DNA of 64,000 bases from Pseudomonas fulva NBRC 16637 = DSM 17717 (GCF_000730565.1 NZ_BBIQ01000008.1:1-64000); one strand, 5' to 3'; counted from the stretch's first letter, positions 40,686 to 51,582 are shown. Notes: a model not told the origin generated them from the sequence alone. Numbers and translations: made by a program.

Positions 40686-41586
40686 GGCGTTTGCTCCGCA
40701 ACTCTGAATACAGGTAAGGCACCAGGATGGCCAGGATCGCCCCCAGCATGAGGATGGCACTGGCCGAGCCCATGCCCATCTGCCCGCGGCTGAAGGTGAA
40801 GGCATACATGAACATCGCCGGCAGGTCAGACGAATAGCCGGGCCCGCCTGCCGTCATCGCAGCAACCAGGTCGAAGCTCTTGATGGCGATGTGCGAGAGG
40901 ATCATCACCGAGCTGAAGAACACCGGGCGCAAGCTGGGCAGCACCACGCGCCAATAGATGCGCGGCAGGCTGGCACCGTCGATCTGGGCGGCGCGGATGA
41001 TTGAGGGATCAACGCCCCGCAGGCCGGCGAGGAACATCGCCATGATGAAACCCGAGGCCTGCCACACGGCCGCGATCACCAGGCAGTACACTACCCGGTC
41101 CGGGTCCAGCAGCCAGTCCAGGCGAAAGCCCTCCCAGCCCCAGTCGCGCAGCAGCTTGTCCAGCCCCATGCCAGGGTTGAGCAACCACTTCCAGGCCGTG
41201 CCGGTAACGATCATCGACAGGGCCATGGGATACAGGTAAATGGTGCGGATGAACCCCTCGCGGCGAATGCGCTGGTCCAGCAGCACCGCCAGCAGCACGC
41301 CAATCGCCAGGCTGATGGTAATGAACAGCCCGCCGAACACCAGCAGGTTCTTGCTCGCCACCCACCAGCGGTCGTTGTCGAACAAACGCACGTACTGCGC
41401 CAGCCCTGCCCACTTGTAGGTAGGCAGGAACGTGGACGTGGTGAAGGACAGCACAAAGGTCCAGAGGATGTAGCCGTAGAAGCCCACCAGCACGATGAAC
41501 ATGCTCGGCGCCAGCACCAGCTTGGGCAGCCAGCGCTGTAGCGCATCCATGGGAGAAGCCCGCAGGCGGGCGGTGGTAGTGGTCAT
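40678..41586 (-). CDS. gtsB: Glucose ABC transporter permease
   Basis: A 302-residue permease of the MalF/UgpA class with six or more membrane segments and the coupling loop GLRGVDPSIIRAAQIDGASL then PRIYWRVVLPSLRP. The ATG has GAGGTGA just upstream. It is separated from gtsA by about 230 bases, so mRNA processing or a second promoter may set the higher level of the binding protein, as in other sugar ABC operons. Confidence 0.93.
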   Translation of the reverse strand: MTTTTARLRASPMDALQRWLPKLVLAPSMFIVLVGFYGYILWTFVLSFTTSTFLPTYKWAGLAQYVRLFDNDRWWVASKNLLVFGGLFITISLAIGVLLAVLLDQRIRREGFIRTIYLYPMALSMIVTGTAWKWLLNPGMGLDKLLRDWGWEGFRLDWLLDPDRVVYCLVIAAVWQASGFIMAMFLAGLRGVDPSIIRAAQIDGASLPRIYWRVVLPSLRPVFFSSVMILSHIAIKSFDLVAAMTAGGPGYSSDLPAMFMYAFTFSRGQMGMGSASAILMLGAILAILVPYLYSELRSKRHA

Positions 41587-41816
41587 GGTTCACCTCGAAG
41601 GCGCTGCTGCGCAGGGCGCGCGGCAGCGACTGTCTTGCTCAGGTTTGAAGGTCGCCTTGGGCGCTACGTGGCACCGGGGTGCGAGGCCGGTGGCCGCGCG
41701 AGACTGACGCAGCCACAGGTCGATGGGCCACGCAGCCTGCTTGTCACGCCGGGCCACGATGGCGCAGCGACCCGTCAGGCATCCCCGACACCGGGCCGCA
41801 TTGGCCAGCCCGTGGG

Positions 41817-43103
41817 CTACTTGGCCGCTCGGATGGCGGCTGCCAGCTTCTTGGCCGCGTCTGCCGGGTCGGCCTTGGGGTCGTTGATGTAGTTGGTCAC
41901 CACATCGAAGAAGGCGCCCTGCACGGCCAGCGTCGTGGCCATGTTGTGCGCCATGCTCGGCTGCAGGCCGCCGGTCTTGGCGTCGGCGAGGAAGTCCTTG
42001 GCCGAGGTCTGGGCGCACGCATCGAACCCATACTTGCCCATGTCGGCAAGCATGTCGTTGCGCACCGGGATCGAGCCTTTGTTGGTGCTGAACACCTTCT
42101 GGAACTCCTCACCCAGCACCTTGCGGGCGATGTCCTGCTGGCCGGCAGCTGTGCCCTCATCGTTCTGCTTGAACACCACCAGCGAATCGATGTTGTACAG
42201 GAAGGCCTTCTCGGTGCCGGGGAACGGCACGCACTGGTAGTCCTTGCCGGCGGTTTTCTTGGCCAAGGTCCACTCGCTCTTGGCCCAGTCGCCCATGATC
42301 TGCATACCGGCCTTGCCGTTGATGACCTTGGCAGCTTCCAGGTTCCAGTCCTGGCCTTTGCCATCGGGGTCCATGTACGTGGCGACCCGCTTGAGTTCGG
42401 TCAGGGCCTTGATCATGTCGGGCCCGGTCAGGGCATCGTTGTCCAGGTCGACCATGGCTTTCTTGTAACCGTCGACACCCATCACCGACAGCACGACGCT
42501 TTCGAAGACGGTGCTGTCCTGCCACGGCTGGCCACCGTGGGCGAGCGGGATGATGCCTGCCGCCTTGAGCTTGTCGGCAGCGGCATAGAACTCATCGAGG
42601 GTGGCGGGCGCCTTGTCGATCCCGGCCTTCTTGAAGGCTTCAGGGTTGATCCACAGCCAGTTGGTGCGGTGGATGTTGACCGGAACGGCTACATAGTCGC
42701 CGTCGTATTTCACGGTGTCGGCGACTTTCTTGTCCAGCAGTGCATCCCACTTTTCCTGCTTGGCCACATCCTTGAGCACGTCGCTGTCGAGCAGGCCGGT
42801 TGCAGCCCAATCCTGGATGTCGGGGCCCTTGATCTGCGCGACGCCTGGCGGATTGCCAGCCACCGCTCGGCTTTTGAGCACGGTCATGGCAGTAGCGCCG
42901 CCGCCGCCGGCCACGGCGCCGTCCTTCCAGGTGAAACCGTCTTTCTCGACCTGGGCCTTGAGCACATCGACGGCCGCTTTTTCACCACCCGATGTCCACC
43001 AGTGCACCACTTCGACGGTGCCCTTGGCATCGGCAGCGTGCGCAGTCAGGGGGAACAGGGATGCCAGGGAGATCGCGGCAGCGAGACGAAGGTAGGAAGT
43101 CAT
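41817..43103 (-). CDS. gtsA: Glucose ABC transporter substrate-binding protein
   Basis: The 428-residue periplasmic binding protein has a signal peptide ([19 protein letters not shown], cut after AHA) and mature start [21 protein letters not shown], typical of family 1 sugar-binding proteins. Other family segments are [21 protein letters not shown] and [16 protein letters not shown]. It delivers glucose to GtsBC. First gene of gtsABCD-oprB; the promoter should be in the 103 bases before it, where GltR is expected to act. Confidence 0.94.
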   Translation of the reverse strand: MTSYLRLAAAISLASLFPLTAHAADAKGTVEVVHWWTSGGEKAAVDVLKAQVEKDGFTWKDGAVAGGGGATAMTVLKSRAVAGNPPGVAQIKGPDIQDWAATGLLDSDVLKDVAKQEKWDALLDKKVADTVKYDGDYVAVPVNIHRTNWLWINPEAFKKAGIDKAPATLDEFYAAADKLKAAGIIPLAHGGQPWQDSTVFESVVLSVMGVDGYKKAMVDLDNDALTGPDMIKALTELKRVATYMDPDGKGQDWNLEAAKVINGKAGMQIMGDWAKSEWTLAKKTAGKDYQCVPFPGTEKAFLYNIDSLVVFKQNDEGTAAGQQDIARKVLGEEFQKVFSTNKGSIPVRNDMLADMGKYGFDACAQTSAKDFLADAKTGGLQPSMAHNMATTLAVQGAFFDVVTNYINDPKADPADAAKKLAAAIRAAK

Positions 43104-43206
43104 TTCTACACCTTATTGTTGTTATGCCGTGCAAGTCGTGCGCTTGCGTTGCATGGAGTCTAAACAGCGTGCGCGCACCGCCAGGTAACGAAGCGATGCG
43201 CGAATG

Positions 43207-44457
43207 TCATCGTTTGGTTACATTCAGGGCCAACCCGCTCGCCAGGCTTCGTGCCAGCGGCAGGCCGGGTAGCAATAGGGCCTGGTAGGCATGGTACAGG
43301 TCGGGCTTACCGGGCCATATCGTGCCGGCAGGACGGTTGTCGGCATCGAGTTCGTGGTGCCAACTGCCGCCTTCAAGATCGATGAAATGCTCGGTGATGA
43401 AGTCCCAGCAGCGCCGATACCACTGCTCGAAGCGCGCCTGCCCCGTGCGCTGCAACAGGGCTGCTGCGCATGCGCAGGCTTCGGCGTGAACCCAATGCAG
43501 CCGGGCGCGTACCCGTGGCTGATCATCCCAGCCGAGGGTGTAGACGAAGCCAGGCTGGCCATCGACGCTCCACGCCTGTGCGCAGGCGGCGTCGAACAGG
43601 GCGCGGGCACTGTCGACCAGCCATGGCGGGGGCTGGTGCCCGCAGCGGGCCAGGCTGGCCTCCAGATGAAGCAGAAGCCGCGCCCACTCGAAGGCATGCC
43701 CAGGCGTCGTGCCGTAGGGTCGGAAGTGGTCGGCCGGGTGTGCTTGGTTGTAGTCCTTGAGCGGCCGCCAGAAGACGTCGAAGTGTTCCACCACTCGGTA
43801 GCCGTTGGCAGCCGCGTGGGCATGGATGATGCGCTCGGCAATGCGCAAGGCGCGGTGCAACCACACTGGGTTGCCGGTGACATCGGCCAGGGCCAGGAAC
43901 GCCTCGGTCGCGTGCATGTTGCTGTTGGCGCCGCGGTAGGGCTCGGGCATCTGCCAGGCGCGGGCGTAGGCTTCGCGAAGCGCACCTTCCTCCTCGCTCC
44001 AGAAATGCCGCTCGATGATGTCGATGGCGTCGCTCAGCAAGGCCTCAGCGTCATCGACGCCCGCCACCACGGCGGAGCTGGCGGCCAGGGCGACGAACGC
44101 ATGCAGGTACGCATCCTTGCCACTGTCCTGACGGCCGCCCGCCTGGGCAAACCAGCCGCCGTAGCGCGCATCCTTCAGGGGGCCGCGCAGGGCACTCACA
44201 CCGTGGGCAGCCAGCCCTAGGTGGCCCGGCAGGCCTTGAAGGTGAGCCAGGGCGAAACAGTGGGTCATGCGGGCAGTGGTCAGGGTCTGGGCGCTTGCAT
44301 CAAGGGCAAGCCTGCCTGCCGCATCCAGGTCACCAAACCCTTCTGCGAGCCGTGCAGCCCTGGCGAAGGCCAGCAACCGCTGCCCCTCGGCCAGCCGCCA
44401 GGCGGTGTGCCCCGGAGCTTGGAGCCAGGACACCTGTGAAGAAAGATCATTGTTCAT
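43207..44457 (-). CDS. AGE-family sugar isomerase/epimerase
   Basis: The 416-residue protein is an alpha/alpha-barrel enzyme of the N-acylglucosamine 2-epimerase / mannose isomerase family (AGE): GGWFAQ, DAYLHAFVALA, NSNMHATEAFLAL, GTTPGHAFEWARLL and KPDLYHAYQALLLP. Conserved His residues in these segments form the active site. Members interconvert mannose/fructose or glucose/mannose-type pairs. Its position inside the glucose uptake block, on the same strand before gtsA, suggests channelling of a related hexose. The start MNNDLSSQVSW is chosen; an upstream frame to 44541 lacks similarity. Confidence 0.82.
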   Translation of the reverse strand: MNNDLSSQVSWLQAPGHTAWRLAEGQRLLAFARAARLAEGFGDLDAAGRLALDASAQTLTTARMTHCFALAHLQGLPGHLGLAAHGVSALRGPLKDARYGGWFAQAGGRQDSGKDAYLHAFVALAASSAVVAGVDDAEALLSDAIDIIERHFWSEEEGALREAYARAWQMPEPYRGANSNMHATEAFLALADVTGNPVWLHRALRIAERIIHAHAAANGYRVVEHFDVFWRPLKDYNQAHPADHFRPYGTTPGHAFEWARLLLHLEASLARCGHQPPPWLVDSARALFDAACAQAWSVDGQPGFVYTLGWDDQPRVRARLHWVHAEACACAAALLQRTGQARFEQWYRRCWDFITEHFIDLEGGSWHHELDADNRPAGTIWPGKPDLYHAYQALLLPGLPLARSLASGLALNVTKR

Positions 44458-44598
44458 CGCCAGCGAGGTCCTTGCCAGTCGTGTGCCGATTCTAGCCAGC
44501 CAGGCCACGTGGGGTGTCACGAACGCGGGCATGATTGTCACGTGCCCGTGACATTTGGCCCTCTGCGCGCAGGTGCACGTTCAACGCGTACAGGTGGG

Positions 44599-46053
44599 TC
44601 AGTCCACGCCCCGTGGCAGGTACAAGGTCACCCGCAAGCCGCCTTCGCGCAGATTGAGCAGGCTGACCTCGCCACCGTGGCTGTGGGCGATGTTGCGGGC
44701 AATGCCCAACCCCAGCCCATAGCCTTGCTGATGACCGGCCAGCCGCACATGGGGTTCGAACACCTGCTCCATCTGCTGTTGCGGCACCCCAGGCCCCTGA
44801 TCATCGACCTGCAGGACGAAGCCTGCCGCACCGTCGATGATACGCAGCCGCGCCCGCTCGCCGTACTTGATGGCGTTGTCGATCAGGTTGCCGATGCAGC
44901 GCCGCAATGCCAGTGGCTTGCCCGGATACGGCGCCAGGGCATGCCCTTCGAGTATGATCCTACCGTCTCGCAGGTACGGCTCGGCCAGCAGTTCGAGGAT
45001 ATGATTGAGGTCCACCGGCTCGATGTTCTCGTGAATGTCGGTGTCCTTCACGCATTGCAGCGCACCCTTTACCAGCAATTCCAGTTCGTCCAGGTCCTGG
45101 CTGAACTTGGCTTGCAGGTGCTCGTCTTCAAGCAGTTCGACACGCAGGCGAAGCCGGGTGATGGGCGTACGCAGGTCGTGGGAGATGGCGCTGAACAATT
45201 GGCTACGCTCGGTGAGGTAACGGCTGATCCGCTCGCGCATGCTGTTGAAGGCCCGGCCCACCTCCACCACCTCGCTGCCGCCGCCTTCGGCCACAGGCGC
45301 AACATCGGCGCCCAGTGACAGCTCCCGCGCTGCACGGGCCAGGCGCTTGAGCGGCCAGCTCTGCCATTGCACCAGCAGCCCGATGAACAGCAACAACAAT
45401 GCCGTAGTCAGGACGATGAAGCCGATCTGCTGGCGCGGCAGACGCTCGGCTTCCAGGCTGGTATAGGGCTCGGGCAACAACGAGGCGATGTACAGCCATT
45501 CGCCTTCGGCCAGACGAATCTGGGTGACCAGTACCGGCGGATTGAGCGGTTCGAGGGTGAGCGAATAATGGGCCCATGACCTTGGCAGCTCGTCGAGCTT
45601 GAGCCCGCTGTTGAAGATGCGCAGTTCGTCGGGGTCGACGAATTCGACGGAAATGTCCATCTGCGGCCCTAGACGCTCATGCAGCACTTGCTGGAACACC
45701 TCCATCACTGCCTGCTTGCGCGGCGTGACAGGCAGCATCTGCATGTCCAGCGGCTTGGCGTTCAGCGAAACGAAAAACCGCGTGCCTCCCATGCTGCGCA
45801 ACTGGTCGAGCACCATTGGCCGGTAAGCAACGGGCAGCGAGCGAAAGTAACTGACGCTGGCGCTCATCGAGTGGGCCAGGCTGCTGGCACTGGCACGCAG
45901 CCCTTGCAACTGGCTGGCGCGCAGCTGGGCCACCCAGATGATGCTCGACAGCCCTTGGGCCAGCAGAACCACCAGCAAGGTCAGCAGCAGCATGCGCCCC
46001 AGCAGCGAACGTGGCAGCAGGCGCCACCGCCGCTCAGGGTGCAGTGCAGACAT
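44599..46053 (-). CDS. gtrS: Sensor histidine kinase of the glucose regulon
   Basis: The 484-residue kinase has two membrane segments (about residues 20-40 and 200-220) flanking a periplasmic sensor, then HAMP, an H-box FSAISHDLRTPITRL with the phospho-acceptor His, and an HATPase domain with N-box RRCIGNLIDNAIKYG, DQGPGVP and GLGLGIARNIA. It partners GltR, whose gene precedes and overlaps it by 20 bases. Related kinases sense 2-ketogluconate or KDPG-type signals; the ligand here is assumed from the family. Confidence 0.92.
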   Translation of the reverse strand: MSALHPERRWRLLPRSLLGRMLLLTLLVVLLAQGLSSIIWVAQLRASQLQGLRASASSLAHSMSASVSYFRSLPVAYRPMVLDQLRSMGGTRFFVSLNAKPLDMQMLPVTPRKQAVMEVFQQVLHERLGPQMDISVEFVDPDELRIFNSGLKLDELPRSWAHYSLTLEPLNPPVLVTQIRLAEGEWLYIASLLPEPYTSLEAERLPRQQIGFIVLTTALLLLFIGLLVQWQSWPLKRLARAARELSLGADVAPVAEGGGSEVVEVGRAFNSMRERISRYLTERSQLFSAISHDLRTPITRLRLRVELLEDEHLQAKFSQDLDELELLVKGALQCVKDTDIHENIEPVDLNHILELLAEPYLRDGRIILEGHALAPYPGKPLALRRCIGNLIDNAIKYGERARLRIIDGAAGFVLQVDDQGPGVPQQQMEQVFEPHVRLAGHQQGYGLGLGIARNIAHSHGGEVSLLNLREGGLRVTLYLPRGVD

Positions 46054-46759
46054 GGGTCGCCAGCAGGTAGCCGCTGCCACGCACGGTGCGGATCAGCCGG
46101 GGTGGCTTCTCGGTGTCGCGCAAGCGCTGGCGCAGACGGCTGACGGCCATGTCCACGATGCGGTCCAGTGGCATCGGCTCTCGCCCTCGCGTGGCGTTGC
46201 CGATGGTGTCGCGGTCGAGGATCTGCTGGGGGTGGTCCAGAAACAGCTTGAGCAGCGCAAAGTCCGCGCCCGAGAGAATCACCTCCTCTCCGTCGCGGTG
46301 GAACAGGCGATGGCTGACCGTGTCGAGCCGCCAATCGTCGAATGCCAGCACCGCCCCACCCGGCGCTGCTTGCCCGAACTCGGCGCGGCGCAGCAAGGCT
46401 TTGATGCGGGCCTGCAGTTCACGCGGGCTGAACGGCTTGCCCAGGTAATCATCGGCGCCAAGCTCGAGCCCGATGACCCGATCGGTCTCGTCCGAGCTTG
46501 CCGTCAACATGATGATGGGCACCCGCGCATGACGCGGGTGCTGGCGTACCCATCGGCACAGGCTGAAACCGTCCTCGTCCGGCAGCATGACGTCCAGGAT
46601 AACCAGGTCACAAGCGGTGGTGTCCAGGGCATGACGAAACCCGGCGCCATCGGCCTGGGCATTGACCTGAAAGCCCGAGCGGCTGAGGTAGGTTTGCAAC
46701 AGTTCGCGAATTTCCTGATCGTCGTCGACCATCAGGATGGATTTGCCGGCAGTGCTCAA
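46034..46759 (-). CDS. gltR: OmpR-family response regulator of glucose transport
   Basis: A 241-residue response regulator: receiver domain with the acidic pocket MVDDD, phospho-acceptor Asp in LVILDVMLPDEDGF, Thr/Ser in MLTASS and Lys in LGKPFSP, then an OmpR winged helix (RLDTVSHRLFHRDGEEVILS to IRTVRGSGYLL). In pseudomonads GltR controls the gts transporter, oprB and the edd/gap genes. It overlaps gtrS and follows glk after 72 bases. Confidence 0.93.
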   Translation of the reverse strand: MSTAGKSILMVDDDQEIRELLQTYLSRSGFQVNAQADGAGFRHALDTTACDLVILDVMLPDEDGFSLCRWVRQHPRHARVPIIMLTASSDETDRVIGLELGADDYLGKPFSPRELQARIKALLRRAEFGQAAPGGAVLAFDDWRLDTVSHRLFHRDGEEVILSGADFALLKLFLDHPQQILDRDTIGNATRGREPMPLDRIVDMAVSRLRQRLRDTEKPPRLIRTVRGSGYLLATHVCTAP

Positions 46760-46831
46760 GGGGGATGTCCTTTTGTGGTGGCGGGTCTTGTTGCCCGCTG
46801 ACCTGTGTCGCCTTGCAGGGAGCCCAGGCGC

Positions 46832-47794
46832 CTAGCCCTGATCCAGCGCTTGCTGCAAGGCCACGCCAGCGCCCAGCAGCCCGGAAAACTCGGCAGTCAC
46901 CAGCCATACGGGCACGCCTTGGAAGTAACCGCTCATGCAGCCTTTGTCGCCGAAACTGTCGGCGAAACCGCTGCGCAGGAACAGCTCGGCAAAGCGTGGG
47001 ATCACGCCGCCGACGATATATACCCCACCACGCGCGCCCAGGGTAAGCACGTTGTTGCCCGCCACGCGTCCCAGGAACCGGCAGAATTGCTCGATCACCG
47101 CCCGCGCCCGCGGCTCGCCACCCAGGGCCGCATCGGTGATCTGCGCCGGCGAAGTGTGTCGCGGATTTTCACCATCCAGGGCGCAGATGGCCTGGTACAG
47201 GCGCACCAGCCCGCCGCCGCTGAGCACCGTCTCGGCACTGACATGGCCGATCTGGCCATGGATGTACTGATGGATCGCCGCCTCTCGGGCATTGCCCACC
47301 GGCAGGTCGACGTGCCCGCCTTCGCCTGGCAAGGCATGCCAGTGCTTGCCCCCCAGGCGCAACAGCGAGCCGACACCCAGGCCTGTACCGGGTCCGATGA
47401 CCAGCGCCGGGCGCAGCGGATCGGCCTGACCTGGGCAGACTTCTCGACACTCACCCTCGCGCAGGCGGGTCATGCCAAGGGCCATGGCGGTGAAATCGTT
47501 GATCAGCAACAGGTGCCCGATCTGTAAGCGTTGGCAAAAGGCGGTCCGGCTCAGGCGCCAATGGTTGTTGGTGAAGCGAAACTCATCGCCATCGACCGGG
47601 CCGGCCACCGCCAGGCAAGCAGCGGCTACGCCACCCCGCGGTATGGCCAGGGCTTCAAAATACGCTTCGATGGCCTGTTCCGGGCTTGTGTAGTCCTCGG
47701 TGGCGAATACCTTCACCTCGTGCAGCTGGTTGTCACGCCATAACGCAAAACGGGCATTGGTGCCGCCGATGTCGCCAACCAGCAGGTCATTCAT
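46832..47794 (-). CDS. glk: Glucokinase
   Basis: Glk phosphorylates cytoplasmic glucose with ATP. The 320-residue protein begins [19 protein letters not shown] (phosphate-binding loop), has the sugar-binding NDFTAMALG (catalytic Asp) and GPGTGLGVG and EGGHVD. It belongs to the bacterial glucokinase (E. coli Glk) family. The start overlaps the edd stop by four bases (ATGA), so the two are co-translated. Confidence 0.95.
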   Translation of the reverse strand: MNDLLVGDIGGTNARFALWRDNQLHEVKVFATEDYTSPEQAIEAYFEALAIPRGGVAAACLAVAGPVDGDEFRFTNNHWRLSRTAFCQRLQIGHLLLINDFTAMALGMTRLREGECREVCPGQADPLRPALVIGPGTGLGVGSLLRLGGKHWHALPGEGGHVDLPVGNAREAAIHQYIHGQIGHVSAETVLSGGGLVRLYQAICALDGENPRHTSPAQITDAALGGEPRARAVIEQFCRFLGRVAGNNVLTLGARGGVYIVGGVIPRFAELFLRSGFADSFGDKGCMSGYFQGVPVWLVTAEFSGLLGAGVALQQALDQG

Positions 47795-49617
47795 TTCAGG
47801 TTCTCCAGGGCAGAGGTAAAGGCGCTGGCGCCCTGCTCTGCCGGGCTGAACGCCATGCGCATGAAGCCGAACAGCTCGCGCCCGCAGCCCAGGTCATTGC
47901 CCTGGGGCGCGGTCGCCAGGTCACGCAGGGCCAGCTCGTCGGCCGATACCATTACCCGCAATGTACCTTCAGCGCCATCGACCCGCACGATATCACCATC
48001 GCGCAGCCGTGCCAGCGGGCCGCCGTCATAAGCTTCGGGGCACACGTGAATGGCGGCGGGGATCTTGCCCGATGCACCGGACATGCGCCCATCGGTCACC
48101 AGGGCTACCTTGTACCCGCGATCCTGCAGCACGCCAAGGAACGGGGTGAGTTTGTGCAGCTCCGGCATGCCGTTGCAGCGCGGGCCCTGGAAGCGCACCA
48201 CTGCGACGAAGTCCCGCTCCAGCTCGCCTGCCTTGAAGGCGTCGGCCAATGACTGCTGATCGTGAAAGATGCGCGCCGGCGCCTCGACCACGCGGTGCTC
48301 TGGAGCCACGGCGGAGACTTTCATCACGCCACGCCCCAGGTTGCCTTCCATCACCCGCAACCCGCCTTCGGCGGAGAACGGCCGCGCCACGGGCCGCAGG
48401 ATGCTTTCGTCCAGGCTCTGCTGTGGCCCTTCGCGCCAGACCAGCTTGCCGTCCTCCAGGAACGGCTCCTGGGTGTAGCGACGCAGGCCAGGGCCGGCGA
48501 CGGTGTTGACGTCCTCGTGCAGCAAACCGGCATCGAGCAGCTCGCGGATCAGGAACGCCATGCCGCCGGCGGCCTGGAAGTGGTTGATGTCGGCCTTGCC
48601 GTTGGGGTAGACGTGGGACAGGGTCGGTACCACTTCGGACAGGTCGGCCATGTCCTGCCAGGTCAGCTGGATACCGGCGGCCTGGGCTATGGCCGGAATG
48701 TGCAGGGTATGGTTGGTGGAACCGCCTGTGGCATGCAGGGCCACGATCGAGTTGACCAGCGCCTTCTCGTCGACGATTTCGCCCAGGGGCATGAAGGTGC
48801 CGCTGGCCTTGGTCATGCGCGTGACCTGTTGCGCCGCCTCGGCGGTCAGCGCGTCGCGCAGCGGCGTGTAGGGGTTGACGAAAGAAGCACCCGGTAGGTG
48901 CAGCCCCATCACTTCCATCACCAGCTGGTTGGTGTTGGCCGTGCCGTAGAAGGTGCAGGTGCCAGGGCCGTGGTAGGACTGCATTTCCGATTCCAGCAGT
49001 TCCTCTCGGCTGGCCTTGCCTTCGGCATAACGCTGGCGCACATCGGCTTTCTGCTTGTTGGAAATACCCGAGACCATCGGCCCGCCCGGTACGAACACCG
49101 TGGGCAAGTGACCAAAGCGCAAGGCCCCCATCATCAGGCCCGGCACGATCTTGTCGCAGATGCCCAGCATCAGGGCCGCGTCGAACATGTTGTGGGACAA
49201 CGCCACGGCAGTGGACATGGCGATCACTTCACGGCTGGCGATGGCCAGTTCCATGCCCGGCTCGCCCTGGGTGACGCCATCGCACATGGCCGGCACACCG
49301 CCGGCGAACTGGCCTACCGAGCCGACTTCGCGCAGGGCCTGCTTGATCTGTTCGGGAAAATGCAGGTAGGGCTGGTGGGCCGACAACATGTCGTTGTAGG
49401 CCGAGACGATGGCCACGTTGGCGGCATTCATCAGGCGCAGGGTCTGTTTGTCCTCGCTGCCACAACCGGCCACGCCATGGGCGAAGTTGGCGCATTGCAG
49501 GCTGGCACGCATCGGGCCCTCGCTGGCGGCCCCGCGGATCAGCTGCAGGTAGCGTTCGCGGGTGGCGCGGCTACGCTCGACCAGCCGTTGGGTGACCTCA
49601 AGGATGCGCGGGTGCAT
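47791..49617 (-). CDS. edd: Phosphogluconate dehydratase
   Basis: Edd dehydrates 6-phosphogluconate to KDPG with a [4Fe-4S] cluster. The 608-residue enzyme belongs to the IlvD/Edd family; motifs are [63 protein letters not shown]-equivalent [12 protein letters not shown] and [19 protein letters not shown]. The conserved Cys residues are present. First gene of edd-glk-gltR-gtrS, divergent from gap across a region with two HexR operators. Confidence 0.97.
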   Translation of the reverse strand: MHPRILEVTQRLVERSRATRERYLQLIRGAASEGPMRASLQCANFAHGVAGCGSEDKQTLRLMNAANVAIVSAYNDMLSAHQPYLHFPEQIKQALREVGSVGQFAGGVPAMCDGVTQGEPGMELAIASREVIAMSTAVALSHNMFDAALMLGICDKIVPGLMMGALRFGHLPTVFVPGGPMVSGISNKQKADVRQRYAEGKASREELLESEMQSYHGPGTCTFYGTANTNQLVMEVMGLHLPGASFVNPYTPLRDALTAEAAQQVTRMTKASGTFMPLGEIVDEKALVNSIVALHATGGSTNHTLHIPAIAQAAGIQLTWQDMADLSEVVPTLSHVYPNGKADINHFQAAGGMAFLIRELLDAGLLHEDVNTVAGPGLRRYTQEPFLEDGKLVWREGPQQSLDESILRPVARPFSAEGGLRVMEGNLGRGVMKVSAVAPEHRVVEAPARIFHDQQSLADAFKAGELERDFVAVVRFQGPRCNGMPELHKLTPFLGVLQDRGYKVALVTDGRMSGASGKIPAAIHVCPEAYDGGPLARLRDGDIVRVDGAEGTLRVMVSADELALRDLATAPQGNDLGCGRELFGFMRMAFSPAEQGASAFTSALENLK

Positions 49618-49737
49618 GTACTGGACTCCAGGCTAATTGTAAGGGCGGTTTACCAAGTGATCGTGCCCGGCCGATTGCCGCCTAGGCTCAAAGGACAGGC
49701 GCGCACTGCTTCGGTAGGCTCACGATCGAACCGCTCG

Positions 49738-49753
49738 TTGTAGGTTTAAACAA
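49738..49753. promoter_or_regulatory. HexR operator on the edd side
   Basis: TTGT AGGTTTAA ACAA fits the published HexR consensus TTGT-N7/8-ACAA exactly (N8). It lies 121 bases upstream of the edd start in the divergent edd/gap region. Confidence 0.7.
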
Positions 49754-49800
49754 AATACTGCCACTAAAAAGGCTTGTTTTCTATCTGCAACTGAATAATC

Positions 49801-49815
49801 TTGTAATTCCAACAA
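49801..49815. promoter_or_regulatory. HexR operator on the gap side
   Basis: TTGT AATTCCA ACAA fits TTGT-N7/8-ACAA exactly (N7), 65 bases before the gap ATG. Binding here would repress gap until KDPG releases HexR. Confidence 0.75.
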
Positions 49816-49879
49816 CAAAACCGTTTCAGTGAAGCACCTTTGTGCCACAGGTTTGACTCGGACTGCCAGAGGTATCGCC

Positions 49880-50881
49880 ATGACCCTTCGCATCGCCATC
49901 AACGGATTCGGCCGCATCGGGCGCAATGTCCTGCGCGCACTCTATACCCAGGGCTACCGCCAGGACATGCAGGTCGTCGCCATCAACGACCTGGGCGACA
50001 GCACCATGAACGCCCACTTGCTCAAGTACGACAGCGTGCACGGCACCTTCGAGGCCAGCGTCGAAGCCGACCACGAAAGCCTGACCGTCAACGGCGACCG
50101 CATCGCGGTGAGCGCCATTCGCAACCCGGCCGAACTGCCCTGGAAAGCCCTGGCGATCGATGTGGTCTTCGAATGCACGGGGCTGTTCACCGAGCGCGAC
50201 AAGGCCGCTGCGCACATCGCTGCCGGCGCGGGCAAGGTGATCGTCTCGGCGCCGGCCAAGGGCGCTGATGCCACCGTGGTGTATGGCGTCAACCACGATG
50301 TGCTGCGCGCCTCGCATCAGGTCATTTCCAACGCCTCCTGCACCACCAACTGCCTGGCGCCCATCGCCCAGGTGCTGCACCGCGAGTTCGGTATCGAGCA
50401 AGGCCTGATGACCACCATCCATGCCTACACCAACGACCAGGTGCTGACCGACGTGTACCACAGCGACCCCTACCGCGCCCGTTCGGCCACCCAGTCGATG
50501 ATCCCCAGCAAGACTGGCGCCGCCGAGGCCGTGGGCCTGGTACTGCCGGAGCTGGCCGGCAAGCTGACCGGCATGGCCGTGCGGGTACCGGTGATCAACG
50601 TGTCGCTGGTGGACCTCACCGTCAACCTCAAGCGCGAAGCCACGGCCGAACAGGTCAACCAGCTGTTCCTCGAGGCCAGCAAGCATTCGCGAGTATTGGG
50701 CTATAACGCCCTGCCCCTGGTCTCGTGCGACTTCAACCACAACCCGCTGTCGTCGATCTTCGATGCCAACCACACACGGGCCAATGGGCGCATGCTCAAG
50801 GTGCTGGCCTGGTACGACAACGAGTGGGGCTTCTCCAACCGCATGCTGGACAACTGCCTGGCGCTCTGCCGCGCTCAGTAA
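49880..50881 (+). CDS. gap: Glyceraldehyde-3-phosphate dehydrogenase, type I
   Basis: Gap converts glyceraldehyde-3-phosphate from the Entner-Doudoroff route to 1,3-bisphosphoglycerate with NAD. The 333-residue protein starts [20 protein letters not shown]; the frame from 49829 runs through the operator region and is rejected. The active site is [17 protein letters not shown] with the catalytic Cys. Further motifs HAYTNDQ and [12 protein letters not shown] are intact. An AGAGG ribosome site precedes it. Confidence 0.96.
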   Translation: MTLRIAINGFGRIGRNVLRALYTQGYRQDMQVVAINDLGDSTMNAHLLKYDSVHGTFEASVEADHESLTVNGDRIAVSAIRNPAELPWKALAIDVVFECTGLFTERDKAAAHIAAGAGKVIVSAPAKGADATVVYGVNHDVLRASHQVISNASCTTNCLAPIAQVLHREFGIEQGLMTTIHAYTNDQVLTDVYHSDPYRARSATQSMIPSKTGAAEAVGLVLPELAGKLTGMAVRVPVINVSLVDLTVNLKREATAEQVNQLFLEASKHSRVLGYNALPLVSCDFNHNPLSSIFDANHTRANGRMLKVLAWYDNEWGFSNRMLDNCLALCRAQ

Positions 50882-51021
50882 CGGCTGTGCCAGCACGCCC
50901 TGACAACTGGTAACAGGTGCTGGGGCATCGAGCTCGTATCGCCGTAGCCGCTCTGCGGCACCGGCGATACTCGCGGCGCCGTTACGATTTGCCTACATTT
51001 CGCAGCTTGACCCCAAGCACG

Positions 51022-51040
51022 GATGATAAGCATTATCATT
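51022..51040. promoter_or_regulatory. Fur box upstream of the ECF sigma gene
   Basis: GATGATAAGCATTATCATT is a near-perfect palindrome (TGATAA GC ATTATCA core) matching the Fur consensus closely, 27 bases before the sigma factor start. It makes the cluster iron-repressed. Confidence 0.8.
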
Positions 51041-51066
51041 GGCCGCTTGTCAGGTCAGGTCGCTCC

Positions 51067-51582
51067 GTGAGTCAGTCCCGGTTCAATTCCGTATTCCTCA
51101 GCCAGAGGCCCATCTTGCTGCGCACGCTCCAGCGCATGGTAGGCAACCGTTGCACGGCCGAAGACCTGCTTCAGGAAACCTACTTGCGCGTCTCACGCGC
51201 ACTGGGCGAGCGTTCGGTCCAGCACATCGAACCCTTCGTCTTTCAGACCGCCCGCAACCTTGCGCTCGACCACTTGCGTGCCCGCCGGGTACAGGCCCGA
51301 ACCCTGGTCGACGACGTGGCTGACGAGGTAGTGAACAATGTCGCCGTGCCCGCCAGCAGCAACGAGGATGCTGCACATGCCCAGCACCTGCTGCGCCACC
51401 TGAGCGAAAGCCTGAAGCAACTGACGCCACGCCAGCAAAGGATCTTCACGCTAAGCCGGCTGCACGGCGCCACCTCTCTCGAAATCGCCCAGCAGCTGGG
51501 GGTTTCTGCGAGCACGGTGCAAAAGGAGCTGAAGTTGATCATGGGTATCTGCCTGGGTGTCGCCCAGCGCCTGGACGCCTGA
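51067..51582 (+). CDS. ECF sigma factor, FecI/HasI type
   Basis: The 171-residue protein starts at GTG 51067 (SQSRFNSVFLSQRP); the open frame to 50917 would run through the Fur box and is rejected. Region 2 is visible in RCTAEDLLQETYLRVSRAL and HIEPFVFQTARNLALDHLRARR, region 4 in LTPRQQRIFTLSRLHGATSLEIAQQLGVS. FecI-like iron-starvation sigma factors transcribe the adjacent receptor when its ligand is bound. It is followed by fecR-like and receptor genes. Confidence 0.88.
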   Translation: MSQSRFNSVFLSQRPILLRTLQRMVGNRCTAEDLLQETYLRVSRALGERSVQHIEPFVFQTARNLALDHLRARRVQARTLVDDVADEVVNNVAVPASSNEDAAHAQHLLRHLSESLKQLTPRQQRIFTLSRLHGATSLEIAQQLGVSASTVQKELKLIMGICLGVAQRLDA

